The position numbers were made by a program, and so were the translations under genes. This document shows positions 1-7,425 of a stretch of DNA of 64,000 bases, in pieces. How positions within the stretch are numbered: position 1 is the first letter of the stretch; every line of letters begins with the position of its first letter. Origin of the DNA: Streptomyces zhihengii. Lineage in GTDB: Bacteria > Actinomycetota > Actinomycetes > Streptomycetales > Streptomycetaceae. Location of the stretch: the NCBI RefSeq assembly GCF_016919245.1, contig NZ_JAFEJA010000001.1, forward strand, positions 6,225,501-6,289,500, in the 5' to 3' direction. The notes under the pieces were generated by a model. That model saw only the letters and a list, made by a program, of their open reading frames with translations, was not told where the DNA came from and made no database searches.

Positions 1-730
1 GGCGAAACTCAATCAGATCATCGCAGTGGAGAAGGGCGTCAAGTCCAAGGCGCACCAGGACCTGACGGCGGCCCACCACGGGCTCCAGAAGCCCGCGCTG
101 CTCGCCGGTATCTCGCGGACCTACCAGCCCAAGGACGAGGAGGGCGAGCAGTTGCCGCCCGAGTCCACCCGGGTCCAGGTGAAGGCCGAGGACGTGCTGC
201 GCGAGACGGCGAAGACGCTGACCAGGCTCTTCGATGTGACCGCCACCAAGGACTGGGCCAACTGCGCGGCCCGCGCGGACGTGAGCGTGGACGGCCGGGT
301 GCTGGTGGGCGACGTGCCCGTGTCGTATCTGCTCTTCCTGGAGAAGCAGCTCACCGACATCAACACCTTCGTCCGGAAGCTGCCGGTGCTCGACGCGTCC
401 GAGTCCTGGACGCAGGACCCGTCCACCGACGACTGGAAGACGGACGCGGTCCGCACGCTGCGCACCAAGAAGGTGCCCCGCAACCACGTCAAGGCCGAGG
501 CCACCGAGAAGCACCCGGCGCAGGTCGAGGTGTACTACGAGGACATCCCGGTCGGGTACTGGACGACGGTGAAGTTCTCCGGCGCGCTGCCGGCCCGACG
601 GGTCAACGAACTGCTGGAGCGGGTGGAGAAGCTCCAGCAGGCGGTGAAGTTCGCCCGCGAGGAGGCCAACGGCGCCGAGGTCACCGACCAGCGGGTGGGT
701 GACGCCGTGTTCGGCTATCTCTTCGGATAG
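1..730 (+). CDS. Conserved hypothetical protein (5' end cut by window)
   Basis: The reading frame is open to the first base of the window and reads AKLNQIIAVEKGVKSKAH at its start. The real start codon is therefore probably the codon whose last base is position 1, with only one or two bases missing. About 242 residues are visible, without signal peptide or membrane segment. The protein is charged, with a C-terminal helical stretch (LLERVEKLQQAVKFAREE). I do not recognise a characterised family. It looks like an uncharacterised protein widely conserved in Streptomyces. It lies directly upstream of two tRNA-like RNAs, which suggests (inference only) a role in RNA metabolism or the Ro/Y RNA system. 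The first RNA begins about 50 nt after the stop codon, so the gene and the RNAs could be co-transcribed. Confidence 0.75.
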   Translation, partial: AKLNQIIAVEKGVKSKAHQDLTAAHHGLQKPALLAGISRTYQPKDEEGEQLPPESTRVQVKAEDVLRETAKTLTRLFDVTATKDWANCAARADVSVDGRVLVGDVPVSYLLFLEKQLTDINTFVRKLPVLDASESWTQDPSTDDWKTDAVRTLRTKKVPRNHVKAEATEKHPAQVEVYYEDIPVGYWTTVKFSGALPARRVNELLERVEKLQQAVKFAREEANGAEVTDQRVGDAVFGYLFG

Positions 731-778
731 CCCCATGACTCCCCGGTCCGCCTGTGCGCGGGCCGGGGTGCGCGAGGA

Positions 779-926
779 GCGCAAAGCTGAAACTGAAGTT
801 CGTCGTGATCACGCGGTGGTGGTGGAGGTTCGAATCCTCCCCCCGGCACTCGTGCCGGGGTGGCCCAAGTCAGGCAGAGGCAGACCGCGTTCAATCTCAG
901 ACTATTGCTCCAGACTCAGCATTCGC
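779..926 (+). ncRNA. Y RNA-like RNA 1 with circularly permuted tRNA module
   Basis: The sequence folds as a tRNA whose halves are swapped. In order: anticodon-stem 3' strand ACGCGGT (811-817), variable loop, T stem GGAGG/CCTCC (824-828/836-840) with the canonical T loop TTCGAAT, acceptor 3' strand CCCCGGCAC (841-849), a two-base turn, acceptor 5' strand GTGCCGGGG (852-860), TG, a D arm with GCC/GGC stem (863-865/879-881) and a loop containing GG, then anticodon-stem 5' strand ACCGCGT (884-890), which pairs with 811-817. The acceptor end is closed and the anticodon end is open. Flanking bases pair as an imperfect long stem: 779-781/924-926, 786-790/916-920, 793-795/911-913 and 797-799/907-909. 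This is the layout of bacterial YrlA Y RNAs, in which the terminal stem binds Ro60. Transcript ends are estimated. Confidence 0.72.
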
Positions 927-946
927 CGCCGATCGCCGGATCGACC

Positions 947-1052
947 GGACCTGGGCTCCGGACGTCGAATTGCCGGTTCAAGTCCGGCCCGCGCAGCTCG
1001 ATGCGCGGTGGTCCAAAGGCAGGACGCGACGACATCATGCTGACCCGGGTCC
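947..1052 (+). ncRNA. Y RNA-like RNA 2 with circularly permuted tRNA module
   Basis: A second permuted tRNA fold follows directly. Order: anticodon-stem 3' strand CGTCG (963-967), 4-nt variable loop, T stem GCCGG/CCGGC (972-976/984-988) with loop TTCAAGT, acceptor 3' strand CCGCGCA (989-995), linker GCTCGA, acceptor 5' strand TGCGCGG (1002-1008), TG, D stem GTCC/GGAC (1011-1014/1022-1025) with loop AAAGGCA, one base, then anticodon-stem 5' strand CGACG (1027-1031). All helices have exact tRNA lengths (7, 4, 5 and 5 bp). Outside, GGACCTGGG (947-955) pairs with CCCGGGTCC (1044-1052), giving the basal stem expected for a Ro-binding Y RNA. Primary sequence differs from RNA 1 while the architecture is the same, which argues that the fold is selected. 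A terminator hairpin follows. Confidence 0.72.
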
Positions 1053-1088
1053 TCAAGCGTGCCGGCGTGCCGAATGGGCGGCATCACA

Positions 1089-1119
1089 GGGCTCGGGGGT
1101 CGGCTACACCCCCGGGCCC
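1089..1119. terminator. Bidirectional terminator hairpin
   Basis: A 12-bp stem (GGGCTCGGGGGT at 1089-1100 with 1108-1119, one G-T wobble) and a 7-nt loop lie between the RNA genes (plus strand) and the stop of the aminotransferase gene (minus strand). It can end both transcripts. Confidence 0.65.
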
Positions 1120-1133
1120 GCTCCGTTTCCGCG

Positions 1134-2345
1134 CTACTGGCGGTAGCCCGCGAGGAACCGGCCGATGCGGCTGATGGCCGCGTCCAGATCGTCGGCGTAC
1201 GGCAGGGTGAGGATCCGGAAGTGGTCGGTCCGGGGCCAGTTGAAGCCCGTGCCCTGCACGACCTGGATCTTCTCCCGGAGCAGCAGGTCCAGGACGAACT
1301 TCTCGTCGTCGTGGATCGGGTGCACCTTCGGGTCGAGCCGCGGGAAGGCGTACAGCGCTCCCTTCGGCTTGACGCAGGAGACGCCGGGGATCTCGTTGAG
1401 CTTCTGCCAGGCCCGTTCCCGCTGCTCGTACAGCCTGCCGCCGGGGGCGACCAGTTCCCCGATCGACTGGCGGCCGCCCAGCGCGGCCTGGATGGCGTAC
1501 TGCGCGGGCGCGTTGGCGCACAGCCGCATCGAGGCCAGCATGGTGAGGCCCTCGATGTAGTTGCGGGCGTGCCCGCGCGGACCGCTGACGACCAGCCAGC
1601 CGGAGCGGAAGCCGGCGACCCGGTACGTCTTGGACAGGCCGCCGAAGGTCAGCACGACGAGGTCGGGCGCGAGGGAGGCGGCCGGATAGTGGACCGCGTC
1701 GTCGTAGACGATCTGGTCGTAGATCTCGTCGGCGAACACCATCAGGCCGTGCCGGCGGGCGAGGTCGAGGATGCCCTCGACGATCTCGCGCGGGTAGACC
1801 GCGCCCGTGGGGTTGTTCGGGTTGATGATCACGACGGCGCGGGTCCGGTCGGTGATCTTCGAGGCCATGTCGGCCAGATCCGGGTACCAGTCCGACTCCT
1901 CGTCGCACAGGTAGTGCACCGCCTTGCCGCCGGCGAGCGTGGTCACGGCCGTCCAGAGCGGGAAGTCGGGCGCGGGGATCAGCACTTCGTCGCCGTCCTC
2001 CAGCAGCGCCTGGACGGCCATCGAGACGAGTTCGGAGACGCCGTTGCCCAGGAAGACGTCGTCGACGTCGACACCGGTCAGGCCCATCGCCTGGTAGCGC
2101 TGCGCCACGGCGCGGCGGGCGGACAGGATGCCGCGCGAGTCCGTGTAGCCGTGCGCCTGCGGCAGCATCCGGATCATGTCCTGGACGATCTCCTCCGGCG
2201 CCTCGAAGCCGAAGAGCGCGGGGTTGCCCGTGTTGAGCCGCAGGACGCTGTGACCCGCCTCCTCCAGCGCGTTGGCGTGCTCGATCACCGGACCGCGGAT
2301 CTCGTAGCAGACCTCGCTGAGTTTGCTCGACTGCCGGAACTCCAT
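1134..2345 (-). CDS. Class I/II PLP-dependent aminotransferase (AlaA-like)
   Basis: This 403-residue protein begins MEFRQSSKLSEVCYEIRGPV at an ATG preceded by a strong GGAGG site. Fold-type I aminotransferase signatures are clear: the NPNNPTG cofactor-binding segment, the ADEIYDQI segment with the pyridine-ring aspartate, the LSKTYRVAGFRSGW segment holding the lysine that forms the Schiff base, and a C-terminal arginine (RILTLPY) for the substrate carboxylate. Sequence and length match glutamate-pyruvate aminotransferases of the AlaA type, so it probably transfers amino groups between alanine or related amino acids and 2-oxoglutarate. It is divergent from an HxlR regulator, with operator-like repeats between them that may control both genes. 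Exact substrate is inferred from the family. Confidence 0.9.
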   Translation of the reverse strand: MEFRQSSKLSEVCYEIRGPVIEHANALEEAGHSVLRLNTGNPALFGFEAPEEIVQDMIRMLPQAHGYTDSRGILSARRAVAQRYQAMGLTGVDVDDVFLGNGVSELVSMAVQALLEDGDEVLIPAPDFPLWTAVTTLAGGKAVHYLCDEESDWYPDLADMASKITDRTRAVVIINPNNPTGAVYPREIVEGILDLARRHGLMVFADEIYDQIVYDDAVHYPAASLAPDLVVLTFGGLSKTYRVAGFRSGWLVVSGPRGHARNYIEGLTMLASMRLCANAPAQYAIQAALGGRQSIGELVAPGGRLYEQRERAWQKLNEIPGVSCVKPKGALYAFPRLDPKVHPIHDDEKFVLDLLLREKIQVVQGTGFNWPRTDHFRILTLPYADDLDAAISRIGRFLAGYRQ

Positions 2346-2375
2346 GCCGTGGCCTCCCCAGGACTGAATGTCGTA

Positions 2376-2410
2376 CTTGGTTTTACCAAGCATGAGCTTG
2401 GAAAGTCCAA
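2376..2410. promoter_or_regulatory. Two inverted-repeat operators between aminotransferase and HxlR genes
   Basis: CTTGG-N5-CCAAG (2376-2380/2386-2390) and TTGGA-N3-TCCAA (2398-2402/2406-2410) share a TTGG core and sit 30-65 bp from both divergent start codons. They are good candidates for binding sites of the HxlR dimer encoded at 2433, which would regulate itself and the aminotransferase gene. Confidence 0.55.
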
Positions 2411-2432
2411 CAACATGTCTACACTGCGTCGC

Positions 2433-3083
2433 ATGCCACGTGAGACCCGCCGCCGGAGCTACGACCAGTACTGCGCCGCGGCCCGCGCACTCGACGCCGT
2501 CGGCGACCGGTGGACGCTGCTCGTCGTCAGGGAGCTGCTGGCCGGTCCCCGCCGCTACACCGACCTCCACGCGGACCTCCCGGGCGTCAGCACCGACGTC
2601 CTGGCGTCGCGCCTGAAGGACATGGAGCTGACCGGCCTCGCCGAGCGCCACCGCCTGCCGCCGCCCGCCGCCGCCCACGTCTACGAACTCACCGAACGCG
2701 GCCGGGCCCTGCTGCCGGTCCTCGACGCCCTCGCCGTCTGGGGGGCGCCCGCACTCGCCGAGCGCCGCGCCACGGACGCGGTGCGCGCGCACTGGTTCGC
2801 GATCCCCCTGCTGGGCGTCCTCGGCGCGACCGCCGCGGGCCGCAGCGGGACGGTCGAGGTCCGCATCGACGAGGGCGTGTTCCATCTGCGCCTGTCCGCG
2901 GACGCCCCGCCGTCGTACGGCGACGGCCCCGCCGACGCCCCTGCCGCCGTCCTGACCCTCGCCACGGAGACCTGCACCGCACTGGCCGGCGGGGAGATCA
3001 CGCCGGCGGAAGCGGTGCGCGCCGGGCGGATCACCGTGGAGGGGGACGCGGCGCTCGTCGGCCTGCCGGACGGAGGGCCCTGA
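2433..3083 (+). CDS. HxlR-family transcriptional regulator with C-terminal SCP2-like domain
   Basis: The 216-residue protein starts at MPRETRRRSYDQYC; a second in-frame ATG lies 18 nt upstream. Residues about 10-105 form a winged helix of the HxlR (MarR-like) type: a cysteine near the N terminus (QYCAAARALDAVGDRWTLL), a recognition helix region (LPGVSTDVLASRLKDMEL) and a wing leading to YELTERG. The C-terminal half resembles the sterol-carrier-like domain often attached to actinobacterial HxlR proteins. The N-terminal cysteine could make it thiol- or aldehyde-responsive, as in HypR and related regulators, but this is inference. It is divergent from the aminotransferase, with inverted repeats in the shared promoter. 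Confidence 0.88.
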   Translation: MPRETRRRSYDQYCAAARALDAVGDRWTLLVVRELLAGPRRYTDLHADLPGVSTDVLASRLKDMELTGLAERHRLPPPAAAHVYELTERGRALLPVLDALAVWGAPALAERRATDAVRAHWFAIPLLGVLGATAAGRSGTVEVRIDEGVFHLRLSADAPPSYGDGPADAPAAVLTLATETCTALAGGEITPAEAVRAGRITVEGDAALVGLPDGGP

Positions 3084-3221
3084 CCGCACCGGGGGCCGCC
3101 GGCTCCGGTGCCATGGCCCGGCCCGACCGCACCGGGGGCCGCACCGCGCCGGGGCCCGGCCCGCCGGGTCCGGCCGCCCCCGCGTCACAGGGTCCGGCCG
3201 CTCCCGCGTCATGATGGGCGG

Positions 3222-3860
3222 GTGCGCGTCGAACCGATCACCTGGGAACTGCTGGCCGGACACCTCGCCGAGCACGTGCTCGCGTCACCGGCCGCCGACG
3301 GCAGCCCGTGGCTGCGCATCGGCGTCGACGGCGCGCCCGCCGCACGCCCGGACGAACTGGCGTCCCGCGTCGCCGACGAGCTGCGGCTGCGCGGACACGG
3401 CGTCCTCGTGGTGGGCACCGGCGGCTTCCTGCGGCCGGCCTCGCTCCGGTACGAGTACGGCCGCGAGGACCCCGACACGTATCTCAGCGGCTGGTTCGAC
3501 ACCGGCGCGCTGTGGCGGGAGGTCCTGGGGCCACTGGACGCGGGCGGGAACGGGCGGGTGCTGCCCGACCTCTGGGATCCCGCCACCGACCGGGCCACCC
3601 GCTCACCGCACGTCGAACTGCCCCACGGGGGAGTGCTGTTGCTGCACGGCCCGTTCCTGCTGGGCCACTGGTTCCCGTTCGACCTGACGGTGCATCTGCG
3701 GCTCTCCCCGGGAGCGCTGGAACGCCGGACCGCGGAGGCGGACCGCTGGACGCTGCCGGCCTTCGCCCGCTACGAGGACGAGGTGGCGCCCGGCCGCGCG
3801 GCGGACGTCGTCGTCCGCGCCGACGACCCGCGCCGTCCGGCCTGGAGCGGCCTGCCCTGA
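3222..3860 (+). CDS. Uridine kinase-like P-loop protein
   Basis: A 212-residue protein beginning VRVEPITWELLAGHLAEHV at a GTG. It resembles actinobacterial proteins annotated as uridine kinases: an N-terminal region where the P-loop would be (LRIGVDGAPAARPDELA), followed by a segment on substrate binding (GTGGFLRPASLRYEYGREDPDTYLSGWFDT) and a lid-like region (HLRLSPGALERRTAEADRW). The Walker A motif is degenerate: the usual GKS/T is replaced by APAARP. Catalytic activity is therefore doubtful and the protein could be a non-enzymatic homologue. It lies next to, and convergent with, the pseudouridine catabolism genes, which makes a role in nucleoside metabolism plausible. The start is chosen because upstream sequence is low-complexity and lacks family similarity. 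Confidence 0.65.
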   Translation: MRVEPITWELLAGHLAEHVLASPAADGSPWLRIGVDGAPAARPDELASRVADELRLRGHGVLVVGTGGFLRPASLRYEYGREDPDTYLSGWFDTGALWREVLGPLDAGGNGRVLPDLWDPATDRATRSPHVELPHGGVLLLHGPFLLGHWFPFDLTVHLRLSPGALERRTAEADRWTLPAFARYEDEVAPGRAADVVVRADDPRRPAWSGLP

Positions 3861-3977
3861 CCGGCCCCGGGTGCGGCGCCGCCCGCCCCCGCGCAAGGGC
3901 CCGGACGCCCAGGACCGCGGCGCACGGCCGGCCGCTGGATGCGTCGTGCGGACCGGTCCCGGTCCGGTCTGCCCGTG

Positions 3978-4922
3978 TCAGGGGCGGCCGCCGACGAGGG
4001 TGACCGCCTGGGCGCCCGCCCGGCAGCCCGCCTCCGCGGCGGCCGGCGCGTCCGCCCCGCAGAGGCGCGCCGCGAGGAACGCGCCGGTGAACGCGTCCCC
4101 GGCGCCCGTCGAGTCCACCGGCTCGGCCGGGAGCGCCGGGACCCGCGCCGTGACCCGGCCCGACTCCGCGATCACGGCCCCCTCGGCGCCGAGGGTGACC
4201 ACGGTGAGCGGCGCCAGCCGGCTGAGCTCGGCCGCCGCGTCCGCCGGATCCTCGGCGCCGGTGAGCAGCCGCGCCTCGTCCGCGTTCGGGAGGAGGATGT
4301 CCACGCCGTCGAGGGCCGACAGCGTCCTGTCCACGCCCTGGGCGGTGATGAAGCCCGCGGACGCGGGATCCACGCTCACCGGCACACCCCGCGCCCGCGC
4401 CGCGTCCATCGCCAGCCGGGCGACCTCCCTGCTGGAGTCGGCGAAGAACAGGTAGCCGGACAGATGGAGATGCCCCACCCCGTCCAGCAGTTCCGGCGAC
4501 CAGTCCTCCGGTGCCAGCCGCAGCACCGCTCCGCTGTCCGTGAGGAACGTGCGCTCGGCCGAGGTGTCGACGAGCGCGATGACCGTGGCGGTCCGCAGCT
4601 CGGCGTCGGTCACCAGCATCGGCCGGACCCCCGCCGCCCGCAGCCGCTCCGCGTGCCAGGCCACGTCGTCCTCGCCCACCCGGGCCAGGATCCGGACGTC
4701 GCCGCAGCCCCGGTCGGCGGCCCAGCAGCAGACGTTGGCCCCCGCGCCGCCCGGCACGATCCGGATGTCGGCGTCGGTGTCGGTGCCCCGGGCGAGCGGT
4801 GCCGAGTGGCGGGCCACCACGTCCGTGACCACGTCGCCGACGACGAGCAGCCCGGGCGGCTCCTGACCGCGGGCGTCGTGCGGCCACGGCGCCCGGTGCG
4901 CCTTCCTGGTCCAGGACGTCAT
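3978..4922 (-). CDS. psuK: PfkB-family pseudouridine kinase
   Basis: This 314-residue ribokinase-fold protein has the two PfkB signatures: an N-terminal glycine-rich substrate site (IVPGGAGANVCCWAADRG) and the C-terminal DSTGAGDAFTGAFLA motif with the catalytic aspartate and the anion hole. NADEARLLTG is the usual family segment. Its ATG overlaps the stop of psuG by four bases (ATGA), so translation is coupled. PsuK phosphorylates pseudouridine at the 5' position and PsuG then cleaves the C-C glycosidic bond, giving uracil and ribose 5-phosphate. Function is inferred from the pairing, because PfkB kinases alone do not reveal their substrate. Confidence 0.85.
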   Translation of the reverse strand: MTSWTRKAHRAPWPHDARGQEPPGLLVVGDVVTDVVARHSAPLARGTDTDADIRIVPGGAGANVCCWAADRGCGDVRILARVGEDDVAWHAERLRAAGVRPMLVTDAELRTATVIALVDTSAERTFLTDSGAVLRLAPEDWSPELLDGVGHLHLSGYLFFADSSREVARLAMDAARARGVPVSVDPASAGFITAQGVDRTLSALDGVDILLPNADEARLLTGAEDPADAAAELSRLAPLTVVTLGAEGAVIAESGRVTARVPALPAEPVDSTGAGDAFTGAFLAARLCGADAPAAAEAGCRAGAQAVTLVGGRP

Positions 4923-5842
4923 GCCCGGGCCGCCGCGTACGCCGCCGCCACCCGCGCCGCCAGCGTCACGTTCCCGCGCACGGCCGCCAGGTTGGCCTCC
5001 AGCGAGGCCCCCTCCGTGTACCGGGTGAGGCGTTCGAGGAGGAAGGGGGTGACGGCCTGGCCGGTGACGCCCTCGTGCTCCGCCTCCTGGAGGGCGCGGG
5101 CCAGCACCCGGTCGTGCAGGGCCGGTTCGAGCTGCTCCGCCTCGGGCACGGGGTTGGCCACCACCAGCGAGGTGCACGGCGGACCGAGCCGGTCCTGCGC
5201 GCGCATCACGGCGGCGACCTCCTCGGGCGTGTCCACGCTCCAGTCCACCGGCTCGCCCGACGAGGACAGGTAGAAGCCGGGGAAGTGGGCGGTCCCGTAG
5301 CCGACGACCCCCACGCCGAGCGTCTCCAGACGCTGGAGCGTGGCCGGTACGTCGAGGATGGACTTGACGCCCGCGCAGACCACGGCGACACCGCACTCCG
5401 CGAGCAGACGCAGATCGGCGGACTCGTCCTGGGTCTCCGTCCAGCCCCGGTGGACGCCGCCGAGACCGCCGGTGGCGAAGACCCGGATGCCCGCCTTCTC
5501 CGCGGCGAGCGCGGTCCCGGACACGGTGGTCGCCCCGCTGGCGCCCGTAGCGAGCGCGGGCGCGAGGTCGCGGTGCCCCAGCTTCCGGATCGCGGGGTCG
5601 CCGGCGATCCGTTCCAGCCCCTCCTTGTCGAGGCCCACACACAGCCGCCCGTCGAGGACGGCGACGGTGGCGGGCACGGCGCCCTGCTCCCGTACCAGGT
5701 CCTCCAGTTCGCGGGCGACGGCGAGATTGCGCGGGCGCGGCAACCCGTGCGCGATGATCGTCGACTCCAGGGCCACCACCGGGGCGCCGGAGTCGAGGGC
5801 GCTGCGTACCTCTGCGGACACTTCCACGGCACTGTTCGGCAT
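4919..5842 (-). CDS. psuG: Pseudouridine-5'-phosphate glycosidase
   Basis: A 307-residue protein that matches the PsuG family along its whole length. It shows the segments VVALESTIIAHGLPRPRNL, the glutamate/lysine-rich catalytic core (GLDKEGLERIA, HRDLAPALATGASGATTVSGT), FATGGLGGVHRG, the catalytic CAGVKSILD lysine region, and GYGTAHFPGFY. PsuG is a lyase-like enzyme using a Schiff base to break the C1'-C5 bond of pseudouridine 5'-phosphate in the cytoplasm. A GAGG ribosome site precedes the ATG. It is the first gene of a two-gene operon with psuK, a salvage path for pseudouridine from RNA turnover. Confidence 0.95.
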   Translation of the reverse strand: MPNSAVEVSAEVRSALDSGAPVVALESTIIAHGLPRPRNLAVARELEDLVREQGAVPATVAVLDGRLCVGLDKEGLERIAGDPAIRKLGHRDLAPALATGASGATTVSGTALAAEKAGIRVFATGGLGGVHRGWTETQDESADLRLLAECGVAVVCAGVKSILDVPATLQRLETLGVGVVGYGTAHFPGFYLSSSGEPVDWSVDTPEEVAAVMRAQDRLGPPCTSLVVANPVPEAEQLEPALHDRVLARALQEAEHEGVTGQAVTPFLLERLTRYTEGASLEANLAAVRGNVTLAARVAAAYAAARA

Positions 5843-5972
5843 GTCCTCATCCCTGGCGCGGTGGCGGGAGCCGCAAACACCGGCGTGCTCCGGGCGTCCG
5901 TCGGCGGCCCGCGGCGACACGGGGCGTGTGACGTCTCCGGTCACCGCCGCCCGCCCGCGGGGCGGGTCCGGA

Positions 5973-7334
5973 TCAGGCGCGGTTCAGGGCCCGGCGGACG
6001 GTCAGGGCCGCCATCGGCAGCAGCAGCGCGGCGCCGAGCGCGTTCAGCCACGGGTAGCCGGCCTGCGCCACCACCAGGCCCGCCGCAGCGCCGCCGATCC
6101 CCGCCGCCGTGTTCATGGTGAGGTCCGACAGGCCCTGGACCGCCGCGCGGACCGGCTGCGGCACGGAGTCGGTGAGCAGGGCCGAGCCGGCCACCAGTCC
6201 GGCCGACCAGCCGAGGCCCAGCAGGAACAGGCCGGTCGCCGTGCGCCCGTGGCTCGCGCCGGCCGTACCGGCCAGCAGTGCCGCGACGGCGATCAGCCCG
6301 GCCGCCAGTCCGATGACCGACAGCCGGCCGAGCCGGTCCGCGAGCCTGCCCATCAGCGGGGCGAAGGCGTACATGCCCGCGATGTGGCCGCTGATCACCA
6401 GGCCGATCAGCTCGATCCCGGCGCCGTGGTGACCGAGGGCGACGGGGGTCATCGACATGATCGAGACCATCGACGTGTGCGAGACGGCGACGGTCACCAG
6501 TGCCAGCCGGGCCATGGGGGAGTCGCGTACCGCGCGGACCGCCGCCCGCAGCGAACGTCCCTCGGGGGAGCGGTCCTCCGGGGAGAGGGCGCGGGCGGTC
6601 AGCAGGGGATCCGGCCGCAGCAGGACGAGGACCAGCACGGCGGCCGCCAGGAAGACGCCCGCCGCCCACAGGAACGGCCCGGCCGCCGCCGGTATGCCCA
6701 GCCCGGACACGCTGTGCCCGGCGGGCGCGGCGATGTTCGGGCCGAGGACCGCGCCGATCGTGGTCGCCCAGACGACCAGGGAGATCGCCCGTGCCCGGTG
6801 CTCGGGCTCGGCCAGGTCCGCGGCGGCGAACCGGGCCTGGAGATTGGCGGAGGACGCCGCCCCGAAGCCCGCCATGCCGAGGAGGAGCAGCGGGAAGCTG
6901 CCGGCCACGGCGGCGACCACGACCACGCCCGCCCCGAGCGCGCCGACGGCGTAGGCGAGCACCAGCCCCGGACGCCGCCCCCTGGCGGTCATCAGGGCGG
7001 CCAGCGGCACCGAGAGCAGGGCGGTGCCCGCGACGCTCGCGGTCGGCGCGAGACCCGCCAGCGCCTCGGTGCCGCTGATCTCCTGTGCGAGCACCGTGGC
7101 GAGCGCGACGCCGGTGGCGACCCCGAGGCCGCCGAGGATCTGACTGGCGATGAGCACCGCGTTCACCCGGCGCCGCAGCGCGGGGAGTCCGGAGACGCCG
7201 GGCGCGGTGCCGGGCACGAGGGCGCCCGGCGCGGCGCCGGGCGCGGTGTCCTGCGCTTCCTGCGTGTCCTGCGTGGTGTCGGATATGCCGGGGGTGTCCG
7301 GGCCGTCGGGCGTGCCCGGCTGGAGGGTCGTCAC
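5973..7334 (-). CDS. MFS transporter
   Basis: The GTG start (VTTLQPGTPDGPDTPG) gives 453 residues: a Pro/Gly/Ala-rich cytoplasmic N-terminal tail of about 50 residues, then about twelve hydrophobic segments in two halves. Typical major facilitator features are the LMTARGRRPGLVLAY loop between helices 2 and 3, and its counterpart LMGRLADRLGRLSVIG in the second half. The family exports drugs or metabolites by proton antiport; the substrate cannot be read from the sequence. It follows psuG in the same direction with a gap of 130 nt, so a link with pseudouridine is possible but not shown. Confidence 0.85.
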   Translation of the reverse strand: MTTLQPGTPDGPDTPGISDTTQDTQEAQDTAPGAAPGALVPGTAPGVSGLPALRRRVNAVLIASQILGGLGVATGVALATVLAQEISGTEALAGLAPTASVAGTALLSVPLAALMTARGRRPGLVLAYAVGALGAGVVVVAAVAGSFPLLLLGMAGFGAASSANLQARFAAADLAEPEHRARAISLVVWATTIGAVLGPNIAAPAGHSVSGLGIPAAAGPFLWAAGVFLAAAVLVLVLLRPDPLLTARALSPEDRSPEGRSLRAAVRAVRDSPMARLALVTVAVSHTSMVSIMSMTPVALGHHGAGIELIGLVISGHIAGMYAFAPLMGRLADRLGRLSVIGLAAGLIAVAALLAGTAGASHGRTATGLFLLGLGWSAGLVAGSALLTDSVPQPVRAAVQGLSDLTMNTAAGIGGAAAGLVVAQAGYPWLNALGAALLLPMAALTVRRALNRA

Positions 7335-7425
7335 CGGGGCAGTGTGGCAGCCCCGCCCGGGCGCGCTCCCCGCTCCGGTCGCGCTCGTCCGGGCAGGGGC
7401 GGGCTCCCGGCGGACAGGCCCTCGG

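Noticed and set aside
762..848. Conventional tRNA gene formed by GCCGGGG...CCCCGGC around the T arm
   Set aside because: A T arm and acceptor pairing exist, but no canonical anticodon arm fits between. The permuted fold explains all arms and is repeated in the second RNA.
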